A DNA stretch of 64,000 nucleotides, taken from the NCBI RefSeq assembly GCF_009674535.1, contig NZ_WKJK01000019.1, positions 80,822 through 144,821 on the forward strand. Direction: 5' to 3'. The DNA comes from Duganella guangzhouensis. Its GTDB lineage: Bacteria > Pseudomonadota > Gammaproteobacteria > Burkholderiales > Burkholderiaceae_D. Each line of letters begins with the position of its first letter. Within the stretch, counting starts at the first letter, position 1. Under the pieces are notes generated by a model. The model worked only from the letters and a program-made list of their open reading frames with translations, was not told the origin of the DNA and did not search any database. Both the position numbers and the translations under genes were made by a program. Shown here one piece after another: positions 45,616-54,437 of the stretch.

Positions 45616-47264
45616 AAACGCGGGTGGTGCTCGACACGGCGTTCTGTGGCGAGCGGTTTGAAGCGGCGCGCGCGCTGGGCGGGCGGCTGCATTACATTGC
45701 GGTGGCGCCCGATGTGCCGCCGGCGCCGGAGCAACTGGGCCATGTGTGGCCGCTCGATGTGCCGGGCTTTCATCGTGTGATTCTGAGCGATGAGGTGACG
45801 CTGGATCTGCTGGTCGGCGCGCTGGATGCGATGCTGCCGCAGGTGGCGGCGCGGGTGGATGCGTTTTATTTGTCGCCGGAGGTGGCGCCGTCACTGGCGC
45901 GCATGCTGGCCAAGCTTGCGGTGCAGGGCGCGACGCTGCATGCGCGCGCGGCTGACGAGGCGCTGGTATGGGCGCTGACGGCGGCGGGCTTTGTGTGCCG
46001 GATGGCCGATGCGTCGGATATCGTGGCGGAGTATCGCAGTTTGCGGCCGCGCGCGGCGGAGCAGGTGGCGCCGGTGCGGCGGGCGGTGGTGATCGGGGCC
46101 GGTTTGGCCGGTTCGTCGGCGGCGCATCGTCTGTGCGCACGCGGATGGCAGGTGACGCTGATCGAGCGTCACGCGCAGCCGGCGCAGGAGGCGTCGGGTA
46201 ATTTGGCGGGCATCTTCATGCCCTTGCTGTCCAAGGATGACAATATTCCCACGCGTTTGAGCCGGGCGGCGTATCTGTTTGCGCTGCGCGAGTGGCGGCG
46301 CATGGGCGGCGCTGGTGTGGCCTTCGATGGCGCCGATTGCGGCGTGCTGCAACTGGCGCGCGATGAGCGGCATGCCAAGGTGCAGCAGGATGTGCTGGCG
46401 CAGTGGGGCTATCCGCAGCAGTACGCGCGCTGGGCCGACGCGCAGGAGGCCAGTGCGATGATTGGCGCGCCGACACCGCATGGCGGCTGGCTGTTCGAGC
46501 AGGGCGGCTGGGCGCGTCCGGCGTCGTTGTGCGAGGCGATGCTGGCGGCTTGCGGCGAGCGCTTGCGGCGCGTGTTCTGCACCGAGGCGCTTAGCCTGCA
46601 GCGTGTGGACGACGAATGGCAGGTGCGCGGCGCGGATGGCGCGCTGCTGGCGCAAGCGCCGACCGTGATCCTCGCCAGCGGCGCCAGCGCCGGCCAGATC
46701 GAGCAGGCATCCGAGCTGCCGCTGTTCAAACTGCGCGGCCAGGTCACGCACCTGCCGCTGGCCGATGCCGCGCCGCAGCCGCCGCTGCTGCCGCTGGTGG
46801 TATGCCGCGAAGCGTATGTGACGCCGCCGTCGAACGGCATGGTCTGCGCCGGCGCCACTTACGACAGCGACGACGATCCCGCGCTGCGCGCCAGCAGCCA
46901 GCTGGAAAACCTCACCCGCCTGGCCGAAATCATCCCCACCGAGGCCGTCGCCGCGCTGGCCGACACCGCCCCGCTGGCGGGCCGGGTCGGCTTCCGTTGC
47001 GCCGCGCCGGACCGTCTGCCGCTGGCCGGCGCGCTGCCCGACTACGCCAACGCCGGCCGCCTCGAATTCCTGTCCGAGGTGCCGCGTCACCCCGGCTTGC
47101 ACTGCCTGCTGGGCTACGCCTCGCGTGGCCTGATCTGGGCGCCGCTGATGGCCGAACTGCTGGTCTCCCAGCTGGAACACACGCCGCCGCCACTGGAAGC
47201 CGCGCTGGTCGACGCCCTCGATCCCGGCCGCTTCCTGCTTAAACAACGCCGCCGCGCCCAATAA
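45612..47264 (+). CDS. mnmC: MnmC-type FAD oxidoreductase with a degenerate N-terminal methyltransferase half
   Basis: A 550-residue protein from the GTG at 45612. The C-terminal part (residues about 155-550) is a DAO-type FAD enzyme (RRAVVIGAGLAGSSAAHRL; EASGNLAGIFMPLLS; GRVGFRCAAPDRLPLAG) that oxidises cmnm5s2U at tRNA position 34. The first 150 residues align with the MnmC methyltransferase but start late; where ETGFGxGLNFL is expected there is DTAFCGERFEAAR, and the DGFAPxxNPxMW motif reads LSPEVAPSLARM. Methylation should be lost. Bifunctional MnmC is usually about 650 residues. Confidence 0.85.
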   Translation: MKTRVVLDTAFCGERFEAARALGGRLHYIAVAPDVPPAPEQLGHVWPLDVPGFHRVILSDEVTLDLLVGALDAMLPQVAARVDAFYLSPEVAPSLARMLAKLAVQGATLHARAADEALVWALTAAGFVCRMADASDIVAEYRSLRPRAAEQVAPVRRAVVIGAGLAGSSAAHRLCARGWQVTLIERHAQPAQEASGNLAGIFMPLLSKDDNIPTRLSRAAYLFALREWRRMGGAGVAFDGADCGVLQLARDERHAKVQQDVLAQWGYPQQYARWADAQEASAMIGAPTPHGGWLFEQGGWARPASLCEAMLAACGERLRRVFCTEALSLQRVDDEWQVRGADGALLAQAPTVILASGASAGQIEQASELPLFKLRGQVTHLPLADAAPQPPLLPLVVCREAYVTPPSNGMVCAGATYDSDDDPALRASSQLENLTRLAEIIPTEAVAALADTAPLAGRVGFRCAAPDRLPLAGALPDYANAGRLEFLSEVPRHPGLHCLLGYASRGLIWAPLMAELLVSQLEHTPPPLEAALVDALDPGRFLLKQRRRAQ

Positions 47265-47294
47265 GCCCTGTTGCGTCGACGCAAACGCACCTCG

Positions 47295-47324
47295 TTGGCG
47301 ACAGCACAGGCGGCACGCTATAAT
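47295..47324 (+). promoter_or_regulatory. Candidate sigma-70 promoter for the kinase/regulator pair
   Basis: TTGGCG (47295-47300) and a perfect TATAAT (47319-47324) separated by 18 bases, 36 bases before the ATG at 47360. Confidence 0.65.
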
Positions 47325-47359
47325 CGGCAATGAACACTGGCGTCCATGGAGACCCGCAA

Positions 47360-48070
47360 ATGGATGAAGAAGAAGCACAGCAGCATGCAGGTTCACCGGA
47401 ACTGTTCATGTTCCTCGCATCGACCGTGCATGACATGAAAAACTCGATCAGCGTCCTCAGTGGCACGCTGGAGAACCTGCTGGCCGCGCATCCCTCCAAC
47501 AGCGCTCCCGAATTCGGCCAGATGGCGCAGATGCTGTACCAGACCAAGCGCCTCAACGACAACCTGATCCAGCTGCTGGCGTTGTACAAGGACGTCGGCA
47601 AACCCGGCTACCCGTTCGACCCGGCGCCGCGCAGCGTGCGCGAGCTGGTGGAGCTGGTGTCCGGCCAGGCGCAGGTGCTGCTGCAATCGCGCGGCATTAC
47701 CTTCGACGTCGAATATCCGCAGCACGCCATCTGGACGCTGGACGAAGACCTGGTGATCGGCGTGCTGGTCCACGCCATCAACAATGCCATCCGCTATACC
47801 AGGGACCGCATCCGCCTTGCCATCAGCATCGATGGCGACTATCTGGAACTGCGGGTTGAGGACAATGGCGACGGCTTCCCCGACGCCATGCTGCAATCTG
47901 GCGCCAGCGCCAAATCAGCGATCAACTTCCTCAACAACAGCAGCGGCCTCGGACTGTACTTCTCCAGTGAAGTCGCGAAGATGCACAAACACCGCCAGCG
48001 CCACGGCAGCATCGCGCTGGAAAACGGCGGCCCGCTGGGCGGCGGCTGCTTCATCCTGCGCCTGCCATGA
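47360..48070 (+). CDS. Compact sensor histidine kinase
   Basis: A 236-residue soluble kinase from the ATG at 47360, with GGAG 9 bases upstream; an ATG at 47330 lacks a site. The phospho-acceptor motif is TVHDMKNSISVLSG, near residue 30, followed by a two-helix dimerisation region and the ATPase boxes (HAINNAIRYTRD; VEDNGDGFPDAML; SSGLGLYFSSEVAKMH). No sensor domain precedes it. The stop overlaps the response regulator start by ATGA, so the two are a cognate pair whose signal must come from a partner protein. Confidence 0.88.
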   Translation: MDEEEAQQHAGSPELFMFLASTVHDMKNSISVLSGTLENLLAAHPSNSAPEFGQMAQMLYQTKRLNDNLIQLLALYKDVGKPGYPFDPAPRSVRELVELVSGQAQVLLQSRGITFDVEYPQHAIWTLDEDLVIGVLVHAINNAIRYTRDRIRLAISIDGDYLELRVEDNGDGFPDAMLQSGASAKSAINFLNNSSGLGLYFSSEVAKMHKHRQRHGSIALENGGPLGGGCFILRLP

Positions 48071-49806
48071 CGGAGACCATGATGAGCACAGCACCAGCAG
48101 CGGCGGCGGACGGCGGCATCGACTGGGCGGAAAAGCGCTACCTGATCATCGACGACTTTGTCGGCATCCGCCAACTGCTGCGCGAATCGCTGCGCAACCT
48201 CGGCGCCAAGCATATCGACCAGGCGTCCAGCGGCGGCGAAGCCATGGTGCTGCTGGCGAAAACCCGCTACGACGTGGTGCTGTGCGATTACAACCTGGGC
48301 GACGGCAAGAACGGCCAGCAGGTGCTGGAAGAAGCGCGCATCCGCAACTTGATGCTGCCGTCCAGCGTGTGGCTGATGGTGTCCGCCGAAAAGAGCGTGG
48401 AGTCGGTGATGGGCGCCGCCGAACATCAGCCGGATGCCTACATCATCAAGCCGATCACCGAGGGCGTGCTGCTGACGCGCCTCAACCGGGTGTGGCTGAA
48501 AAAACAGATCTTCCGCGACATCGACCAGGCATTCGCCGACAAGGATTATCTGCGCGCTGCCCGGCTGTGCGAGGAACAGGTGGCGCACAATCCGCTGCAT
48601 GCCATCGAGCTGCTGCGCATGAAAGCCACGCTGCTGCTCAAGGCCGGCGAGGCCGAGCAGGCCGGCGTGGTGTACGAACAGGTGCTGCAGGACCGCGACT
48701 ACAACTGGGCGCGCTGCGGCCTGGGTAAAATCCGCATGACCAATGGCGACCTGGAAGCGGCGCGCATGATGTTCCAGGCCGTGATCGCCGACAACCGCTT
48801 CTACATCGATGCCTTCGATCAGCTGGCGCAGTCGTTCCAGCTGCAGGGCAAGACCGAGGAATCGTTCGACGTGCTGCAAAAAGCCGCCAAGCTGTCGCCC
48901 AATTCGGTGCCGCGTCAGCGCTCGCTGGGACAGACCGCGCTCAAGCTGGGGAATATTCCGGTGGCGGAAAAGGCGTTCCGCAAATGCATAGAGATCGGCG
49001 AATTCTCGGTGCGTAAAACGGTGGATGCCTATCTGGGCCTGGCGCGCGTGTGCGGTCAGAAGAACGACACCAAGGAAGCGATCCGCCTGCTCAACGCGGC
49101 GGTGCACCAGTTTGGCGGCGACCAGGTGACGCTGCGCGCCAAGATCACCGAGGGGCTGGTGTACCACGAGAGCGGCGACTTCCGGCGCGCGCGCAAGTCG
49201 GGCGATGAGCTGGAGGCCATGCTGGCCGACACCAGCCGCCAGCGTCCCGATACCGACACCTGCCTGGACATGGCGACCTTGCTGTTCGCGGTCGGCGTCA
49301 AGGAGGCGCCGGTGGATCTGCTGTGCTACGTCACCCGCAATAACCACGACAACAGTGCGCTGCTGGAGGACGTGCAAAAAATCTTCGACCGGGCACGCAT
49401 GGCCGACGAGGGCGCGGAGCTGATCAAGACCGCGCGCCTGGAAGCGACCGACATCATGAACAAGGGCGTGTTGCTGTGGAAGACCGGCAAGCTGGTGGAA
49501 GCCATCGAATGGATGCGCAGCGCGCGGCGCTCACTGCCGCACAATATGCGCATCCTGTTCAACTCCGCGCAAATTCTGATCTCGCATCTGCAGCAGAACG
49601 GTTACGACAGCGCGCTGGCCGATGAAGCCATCGGCGTGTTGATGCATGTGGATGCGATCGCGCCCGGCCAGCAGCGCTTTGCGCAGCTGATGGAGCAGTT
49701 GGCGATGCTGGCGCCGGTGTCGGGCGTGGTGGCCGCCGCTGCCGCCAGCGAGTACGAGGCGGAACACGGCCCGGTGCCCGAAAGCACCCGCTTCACCAGT
49801 CAATGA
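48067..49806 (+). CDS. Response regulator with C-terminal TPR repeats
   Basis: A 579-residue protein. The receiver (residues about 22-150) has the acidic pair in LIIDDFVG, phospho-acceptor Asp in VVLCDYNLGDG, Ser in LMVSAEKS and Lys in YIIKPIT. The rest is a helical TPR-type array (YEQVLQDRDYNWARCGLGKI, LEAARMMFQAVIADN, GQTALKLGNIPVAEKAF). There is no DNA-binding or enzymatic output, so it probably acts through protein contacts. It is translationally coupled to the kinase. Start could also be a later Met (MMSTAP). Confidence 0.9.
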   Translation: MTETMMSTAPAAAADGGIDWAEKRYLIIDDFVGIRQLLRESLRNLGAKHIDQASSGGEAMVLLAKTRYDVVLCDYNLGDGKNGQQVLEEARIRNLMLPSSVWLMVSAEKSVESVMGAAEHQPDAYIIKPITEGVLLTRLNRVWLKKQIFRDIDQAFADKDYLRAARLCEEQVAHNPLHAIELLRMKATLLLKAGEAEQAGVVYEQVLQDRDYNWARCGLGKIRMTNGDLEAARMMFQAVIADNRFYIDAFDQLAQSFQLQGKTEESFDVLQKAAKLSPNSVPRQRSLGQTALKLGNIPVAEKAFRKCIEIGEFSVRKTVDAYLGLARVCGQKNDTKEAIRLLNAAVHQFGGDQVTLRAKITEGLVYHESGDFRRARKSGDELEAMLADTSRQRPDTDTCLDMATLLFAVGVKEAPVDLLCYVTRNNHDNSALLEDVQKIFDRARMADEGAELIKTARLEATDIMNKGVLLWKTGKLVEAIEWMRSARRSLPHNMRILFNSAQILISHLQQNGYDSALADEAIGVLMHVDAIAPGQQRFAQLMEQLAMLAPVSGVVAAAAASEYEAEHGPVPESTRFTSQ

Positions 49807-49844
49807 GCGCGCGCGCCGGGTGACGGCGCCACGCAACAGCGTGC

Positions 49845-49873
49845 TTGTTTCGCTTGCACCAAATGATTACACT
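49845..49873 (+). promoter_or_regulatory. Candidate promoter for the small gene at 49944
   Basis: TTGTTT (49845-49850) and TACACT (49868-49873) with a 17-base spacer, 70 bases before the start codon. Confidence 0.4.
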
Positions 49874-49943
49874 AAATGCGGCGCAGCCCAGTCTGCGCTT
49901 GATTCGCTGTCAATATTGAGAGCAAATAAAGGGCACAAAAAAT

Positions 49944-50159
49944 ATGCGCGATATCGCCAAAGAAGTGTATAGCAAGATGAAGGTGGGCAGCGTGGCCTGG
50001 ATACGGCCGGTTTCCGCCAAGGGAGACACCCTGGAGAGTTTTCAGGCCGCCCACGACGGCGCCAAGCTGCTGGAGGACGAGGGTCTGATCGATATCGAGA
50101 AAGTGCAGCGCCAGGCCGATGGCCTGATTGACGCCATCCGCATTCAGCGGCTGGCGTAG
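49944..50159 (+). CDS. Small conserved-looking protein of unknown function
   Basis: A 71-residue acidic/basic mixed soluble protein (MRDIAKEVYSKMKVGSVAW...LLEDEGLIDIEKVQRQ). No motif is recognised and no membrane segment or signal is present. Coding is supported by a preceding promoter candidate and by codon use like its neighbours; the ribosome site is weak. It converges with phaM with 6 bases between stops, and a functional link to granules is not evident. Confidence 0.6.
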   Translation: MRDIAKEVYSKMKVGSVAWIRPVSAKGDTLESFQAAHDGAKLLEDEGLIDIEKVQRQADGLIDAIRIQRLA

Positions 50160-50165
50160 TCCCGC

Positions 50166-50918
50166 TTACGGCTTGTCTTTGTCGGCGGCCGGCTTGGCTG
50201 CCGGTTTGGCCGCAGGCTTTTTCGCCGCTGGTTTTTTGGCGGCTGGCTTCTTCACGGCGGCTGGTTTGTCGGCGGCGGCGCTGGCGCTGGCGGCGGGCTT
50301 GCTCTCGGCCGGCTTGGCGCCGGTTGCGGCGGCGGCAAACTTGACGGCGGCATCGGTCATCATCGACTCGGACGCCATGGCGGTGGACACGGCTTGCTTG
50401 AATTGATCCTGCAGCAGGTTCCACCAGGCGTTGGGTTGGCCACCACCGATGCCGATGCCGGGTTTGGCGGCTTCCGCTTTGGCCTCAGGCGCGGGCGTGG
50501 GCGCGGCGGCTGCCGGCGCAGGTGGCGCGCTCGGGGTCGGCGTGCTGCCCTGGGCCTTGTCGGCTTCGCGCGCGTGGTGGAAGAAGGCGGAGGCGTAGGG
50601 ATTGGCGTCGAAGATCGACTTGTCGCTGACGCCGGTGTTGACCGCCGAGGCCAGGCTGGCGCCGACCGATTTCAGCGTGGCGATGGTGCCGCGCTGGACT
50701 TCCAGCGCCTGTATGCTCCCGCGCAGCATGCTCATATTCAGATTGAGCCAGCTTTCGACCGCCTTCAGGTCGTTGATCTTCTTGTCCAGTTCCTCGACCG
50801 ACAGCGTGGGCGTGGTCAGACCCGGCACGCTCATGCTGCCCCACAGGCTTTTGACGAAGTCCAGGGTATCGTTCATGACACCTGCTCCGGGGATGTTCGG
50901 CATTTGCGTATTAGGCAT
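50166..50918 (-). CDS. phaM: PhaM-type polyhydroxyalkanoate granule protein
   Basis: A 250-residue protein matching PhaM: an N-terminal DTLDFVKSLWGSM segment, SVEELDKKINDLKAVESWLNLN, then LRGSIQALEVQRGTIATLKS, a Pro/Ala linker and a Lys/Ala/Pro-rich basic tail (PAKKPAAKKPAAK) like histone H1. In Ralstonia PhaM activates PHA synthase and tethers granules to DNA through that tail. An AGGAG ribosome site precedes the ATG. No phaCAB genes are in the window. Confidence 0.88.
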   Translation of the reverse strand: MPNTQMPNIPGAGVMNDTLDFVKSLWGSMSVPGLTTPTLSVEELDKKINDLKAVESWLNLNMSMLRGSIQALEVQRGTIATLKSVGASLASAVNTGVSDKSIFDANPYASAFFHHAREADKAQGSTPTPSAPPAPAAAAPTPAPEAKAEAAKPGIGIGGGQPNAWWNLLQDQFKQAVSTAMASESMMTDAAVKFAAAATGAKPAESKPAASASAAADKPAAVKKPAAKKPAAKKPAAKPAAKPAADKDKP

Positions 50919-51039
50919 GACAAGTCTCCTGTGGAATTAGCGGTCAGAGTAGCAGATAACGCCTTGGCATTCAAAAGGTTTTGACAACATTTCTGCGCGT
51001 GTCCTACCGACCTGGCCGATCCCGTTTAAACTAGCGCCC

Positions 51040-52239
51040 ATGACGATTGCTTCCTTCCTGGTCCGACACCGGCGCGTGCTGGTTTTATGTGCCGCCACGC
51101 TGGTGTTGCACTACGCCGCCATCGACTGGGTGGGCGGGCGTCTGAGCGCGCAGTCGCACCGGCGCTCGGAGGTGCCGGCTTCGCTGATGACGGCGCAGCT
51201 GCGCCTGGCGCTGCCGAAGCGGGTCGAGAGCACGCCGCTGGCGGAGGTGCAGCCGCTGGCCGGGGCAGCCAAGCCGGCGGCCCAGCCCAAGCCTCGTCCG
51301 CCGGCGCCGCGCCCGGTGGACACCGCCGAGTCATCGATCGCGCCGATCAGCGCCACCGGCGCCACAGGTGCGAACAGCGCCGATAGCGCCCCGGCGATGC
51401 CGGTGGCCGACATCGCCGCCGCGCTGGCTGGCGCCGACCCGATCGCGCATGGCCCGGAGCAGGCCGGCGCGGCGCAGGCGCAGACCGGCACGCCGCCGCC
51501 GGCCCAGGCTCAGGGCGAGCAATTGGCCACCGCCATGCCGGAATCGGCGCCAGCGCAGGGCGGCCGGCGCTACAAGGTCAACCTGCCGCCATCGGCCACT
51601 TTCGAGATGACACTGGACCGGGTCGACGCCGACGGCACCAAATGGACGGGCGGTGCGACCATGACGTGGCATACTGACGGCAGCCATTACCGGGCCTCGG
51701 TGGAGGCGGGCATCAGCATGCTGGTGACCCGGCTTAATCTGCTGGTGCTGCGCAGCGAAGGAGAGATCGACGATTACGGCATCGCGCCCGCCACCTATAC
51801 TGAAAAGCGCGCGCGCCGCGCCGAAACCGCGACCCACTTCAACCGCGACACCGGCAGCATCAGTTTTTCAGCGTCCGAACGCAGCTACCCGCTGCTGGTG
51901 GGCGCGCAGGACAAAGCCACCGTGCCGTTCCAACTGGGCGGCATCGGCCGCGCCGATCTGAATCAGTTCGGCGGCGACATCGACATCCAGGTCGGCGAGG
52001 ACAAGGAGGCCACCATCTTCCGCTTCCAGCTGGTGGGAGAAGAGGAAATCGACACGAAACTGGGCAAGGTCGTGACCTGGCATCTGAGCCGTCCGCCCAA
52101 GCCGGGCACCTACTCGTCGCGGCTGGACATCTGGCTGGCGCCGGGCCTGAACTGGTACCCGATCCAGATCCGCAACACCGAAGCGAGCGGCGCGCTGACC
52201 ACGCAGACCGTCGCCAATATTAAGATGACTGACAAATGA
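51040..52239 (+). CDS. DUF3108 protein with N-terminal membrane anchor and Pro/Ala linker
   Basis: A 399-residue protein. A hydrophobic N-terminal segment (VLVLCAATLVLHYAAIDWV) is followed by about 130 residues rich in Pro, Ala and Gln, resembling a periplasm-spanning linker, then a DUF3108 domain (ATFEMTLDRVDADG; MTWHTDGSHYRASVEA; DDYGIAPATYTEKRAR; WLAPGLNWYPIQIR). The architecture suggests an inner-membrane-anchored periplasmic beta-rich domain. DUF3108 function is unknown. It overlaps the next DUF3108 gene by ATGA. Confidence 0.87.
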   Translation: MTIASFLVRHRRVLVLCAATLVLHYAAIDWVGGRLSAQSHRRSEVPASLMTAQLRLALPKRVESTPLAEVQPLAGAAKPAAQPKPRPPAPRPVDTAESSIAPISATGATGANSADSAPAMPVADIAAALAGADPIAHGPEQAGAAQAQTGTPPPAQAQGEQLATAMPESAPAQGGRRYKVNLPPSATFEMTLDRVDADGTKWTGGATMTWHTDGSHYRASVEAGISMLVTRLNLLVLRSEGEIDDYGIAPATYTEKRARRAETATHFNRDTGSISFSASERSYPLLVGAQDKATVPFQLGGIGRADLNQFGGDIDIQVGEDKEATIFRFQLVGEEEIDTKLGKVVTWHLSRPPKPGTYSSRLDIWLAPGLNWYPIQIRNTEASGALTTQTVANIKMTDK

Positions 52240-52994
52240 ACAAGATCCGTACCCTTTGCGCCGCCCTGACGGTGGCACTCAGCCTGCACCATGCCCACGC
52301 GGCCGACGCCGCCCATGGCGAACATCCAAGCGTCAAGCGCGCCATCAACCCGCCGCCATCGGCGGACCTGAGCTACAGCCTGAAAATCAAGCAAAGCGGC
52401 CTGTCGGTGAACGGCAGCGCCACCGTGCAATGGCGCGCCGGTGACGGCAAATACTCGTTGCACACCGAAAGCCGCGCCAGCCTGTTTGGCAAGGTGCTGG
52501 ACAACAGCAGCGAAGGCGCGCTTGACGACTACGGCCTGGCGCCGGACACCTTCTACGAAAAGCGCTTCCGCAAAGATCCGTACACCACCAGCTTCAAGCG
52601 CGCCGACAAGACCATTGCGTTTACTGAAAGCGACGCCACCTACCCGATATTGGGAGGCGAGCAGGATCGCAGCAGCGCGCAGTGGCAGCTGGCCGCGATG
52701 GCGCGCGCCACGCCGGACAAATTCAAGCCGGGCGCCGAGTTCCACCTGTTCGTGGCCGGCCGCCGCGACGCCGAGCAGTGGAGCTTCAAAGTGGTCAAAG
52801 TCGAAAACGTGCAGCTCGCCAGCGGCGACGTCAGCGCGGTCCACCTGGTGAAGGCACCGCCGCCGGACGCCCAGGGCCAGCAGGTCGACCTGTGGCTGGC
52901 GCCGTCGATGGACTGGTACCCGGTACGGGTGCGCTTTAACGACACCGATGGCGACTTCGTCGACCAGACACTGGAAAAGGTCGTGAAGAAATAG
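52236..52994 (+). CDS. DUF3108 protein, exported
   Basis: A 252-residue protein with a signal peptide (ALTVALSLHHAHAA) and a DUF3108 domain matching the preceding gene's (ADLSYSLKIKQSGLSVNGSATV; LDDYGLAPDTFYEKRFRKD; LWLAPSMDWYPVRVRF). The pair probably arose by duplication, with this copy soluble or lipid-free in the periplasm. It is translationally coupled to the upstream copy. The Mks operon starts 81 bases downstream with its own promoter candidate. Confidence 0.88.
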   Translation: MNKIRTLCAALTVALSLHHAHAADAAHGEHPSVKRAINPPPSADLSYSLKIKQSGLSVNGSATVQWRAGDGKYSLHTESRASLFGKVLDNSSEGALDDYGLAPDTFYEKRFRKDPYTTSFKRADKTIAFTESDATYPILGGEQDRSSAQWQLAAMARATPDKFKPGAEFHLFVAGRRDAEQWSFKVVKVENVQLASGDVSAVHLVKAPPPDAQGQQVDLWLAPSMDWYPVRVRFNDTDGDFVDQTLEKVVKK

Positions 52995-52999
52995 GCTCC

Positions 53000-53008
53000 T
53001 GCTATACT
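53000..53008 (+). promoter_or_regulatory. Extended -10 promoter candidate for the Mks operon
   Basis: TGC-TATACT, an extended -10 element (TG at 53000-53001, hexamer at 53003-53008). No good -35 hexamer is seen, which extended -10 promoters can tolerate. The transcript leader would be about 60 bases. Confidence 0.5.
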
Positions 53009-53013
53009 GACGC

Positions 53014-53083
53014 CCCCGCGATAATCAGAATTGTTTGTAAAAAATGCAATAGCGGGGACCACAGAATGGCAAAGAATGATTGA
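53014..53083 (+). promoter_or_regulatory. Mks operon leader: possible SD-masking repeat and a 5-codon minicistron
   Basis: CCCCGC (53014-53019) is complementary to GCGGGG (53052-53057), which contains the only good Shine-Dalgarno here. That SD is 8 bases before an ATG at 53066 reading Met-Ala-Lys-Asn-Asp-stop (53066-53083), and 18 bases before the mksF ATG at 53076, which lies inside the minicistron in another frame. Confidence 0.35.
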
Positions 53084-54437
53084 ACCTATAACGAGTGACG
53101 CCGCCCAGGACGCGCAGGGGCCCGATAGCCTGCAAGCCCACTTCAAGCCGAACATTTCCGCTGACGAGATCGAGCAGGTCTACCACCTGAAGCGCGCCCA
53201 ACCGCTGCTGCAGGTGTTTACCGCTTTGTTCCACGGCGGTTTTGACGGCGTGCTGGTGCGCCTGCTGGTGCTGCGCGAGCTGGCGTCCGATACCGCGTCG
53301 ACCAGCTTCACGCGCTCCGACATCAATACGCGCCTGGCTTATCTGCTGCCGGAATCGCTGGAGACGGTGCTGATGCGCCTGCGCACCAACCAGCTGCTGG
53401 CCTGGGATGCGCAGCAGGCGGTGTACCGTGTGACGCCGATGGCGCGCAATGTGCTGTCAGCGATTGACGCGCTGCTGGCGCTCGGCCGCGAGGAAGACGA
53501 TAACGCTGAAATGGGCTTCCTGCTGTCGCAGGTGGCCGGCGCCCAGGTGATGGGCGGGGTCACGGTCGACCAGCTGCATCACTTGCTGGGCCGTCTGGTG
53601 GAGCTGACCGAAGAATTCTCCGATGCGATTGCATCCGGTTCGGAATTCCGCCTGCGCGCCTCGCAGGCCAAGTGGCATATGGCGTGCGACTGGGTGGAGA
53701 AGGGTTCGGAAATCCTGCGCGCCATCACCACCGACGAAAACGCCGACAGCGCCACCCACAAGGCGGCGCAGGCGATCGGCCGCGCGCAATCGGCGCTGTT
53801 GAACATGCAGGGCATGTTCTCGCGCGCGCTGAATCAGATTGAACGTCAGCGGGTGCACCTGGGCCAGTCCGGCCTGTCCACCACCGACATCAAGCGCTGG
53901 TTGCTGGAACACGAAGACCTGGCCTCGCTGGCCACGGGCGCCATCGATCAGCCGGTGGTACCGCTGTTCATGACGCCCGCTGAAATGATAGACGTAGCAG
54001 AAACGGAATTAATGGCTGACCGCGTAAACACCACAGTATCCAACGGCCTGCCGACCGGGCAGGATGCTCCCACCACCGTCAGCGAAGGCCCCGCGATGCA
54101 ACAGGAGCTGGACGATTGGCTGGCGCGCCTGTCCGACTTTGCCGCGCTGGGAAAGCTTCCCGTCGCCGCCGACGGCACGCCGCCAGCCATCCAGGCGCAC
54201 GAGTCGTTGCTGCCGGCTTCCTTTGCCGTGGCCTCGTACCGCGCTTCGCTGCTGCCGCTGCTGGGCGATGCCGACGAGGCGCGCCTGCAAGGCGCCACCG
54301 CGAAATTGGCGCGGTTGCCGGTGAAGTTTTCACCGCAAGATGAAATGGTACAACTGCCCGACCTCGAAGTCGCGGCGATATCCCTTGCCTCCCTCTCACT
54401 GTCTTTGAATCCGGAAGGCGACAAGTCCGATGAATGA
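53076..54437 (+). CDS. MksF/MukF-like kleisin subunit of an SMC complex
   Basis: A 453-residue protein. The N-terminal winged-helix-like region (HLKRAQPLLQVFTALFHGG; RSDINTRLAYLLPESLETVLMRL, residues about 35-120) is followed by a helical middle (HHLLGRLVELTEEFSDAIA) and a less ordered C-terminal third, the layout of MukF/JetA-type kleisins, which bridge the SMC ATPase and a KITE dimer. The next gene overlaps by 8 bases and encodes the KITE-like subunit. Start at the ATG at 53076; a TTG at 53031 would add 15 residues. Family assignment relies mainly on operon order, size and the SMC partner. Confidence 0.65.
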   Translation: MIEPITSDAAQDAQGPDSLQAHFKPNISADEIEQVYHLKRAQPLLQVFTALFHGGFDGVLVRLLVLRELASDTASTSFTRSDINTRLAYLLPESLETVLMRLRTNQLLAWDAQQAVYRVTPMARNVLSAIDALLALGREEDDNAEMGFLLSQVAGAQVMGGVTVDQLHHLLGRLVELTEEFSDAIASGSEFRLRASQAKWHMACDWVEKGSEILRAITTDENADSATHKAAQAIGRAQSALLNMQGMFSRALNQIERQRVHLGQSGLSTTDIKRWLLEHEDLASLATGAIDQPVVPLFMTPAEMIDVAETELMADRVNTTVSNGLPTGQDAPTTVSEGPAMQQELDDWLARLSDFAALGKLPVAADGTPPAIQAHESLLPASFAVASYRASLLPLLGDADEARLQGATAKLARLPVKFSPQDEMVQLPDLEVAAISLASLSLSLNPEGDKSDE

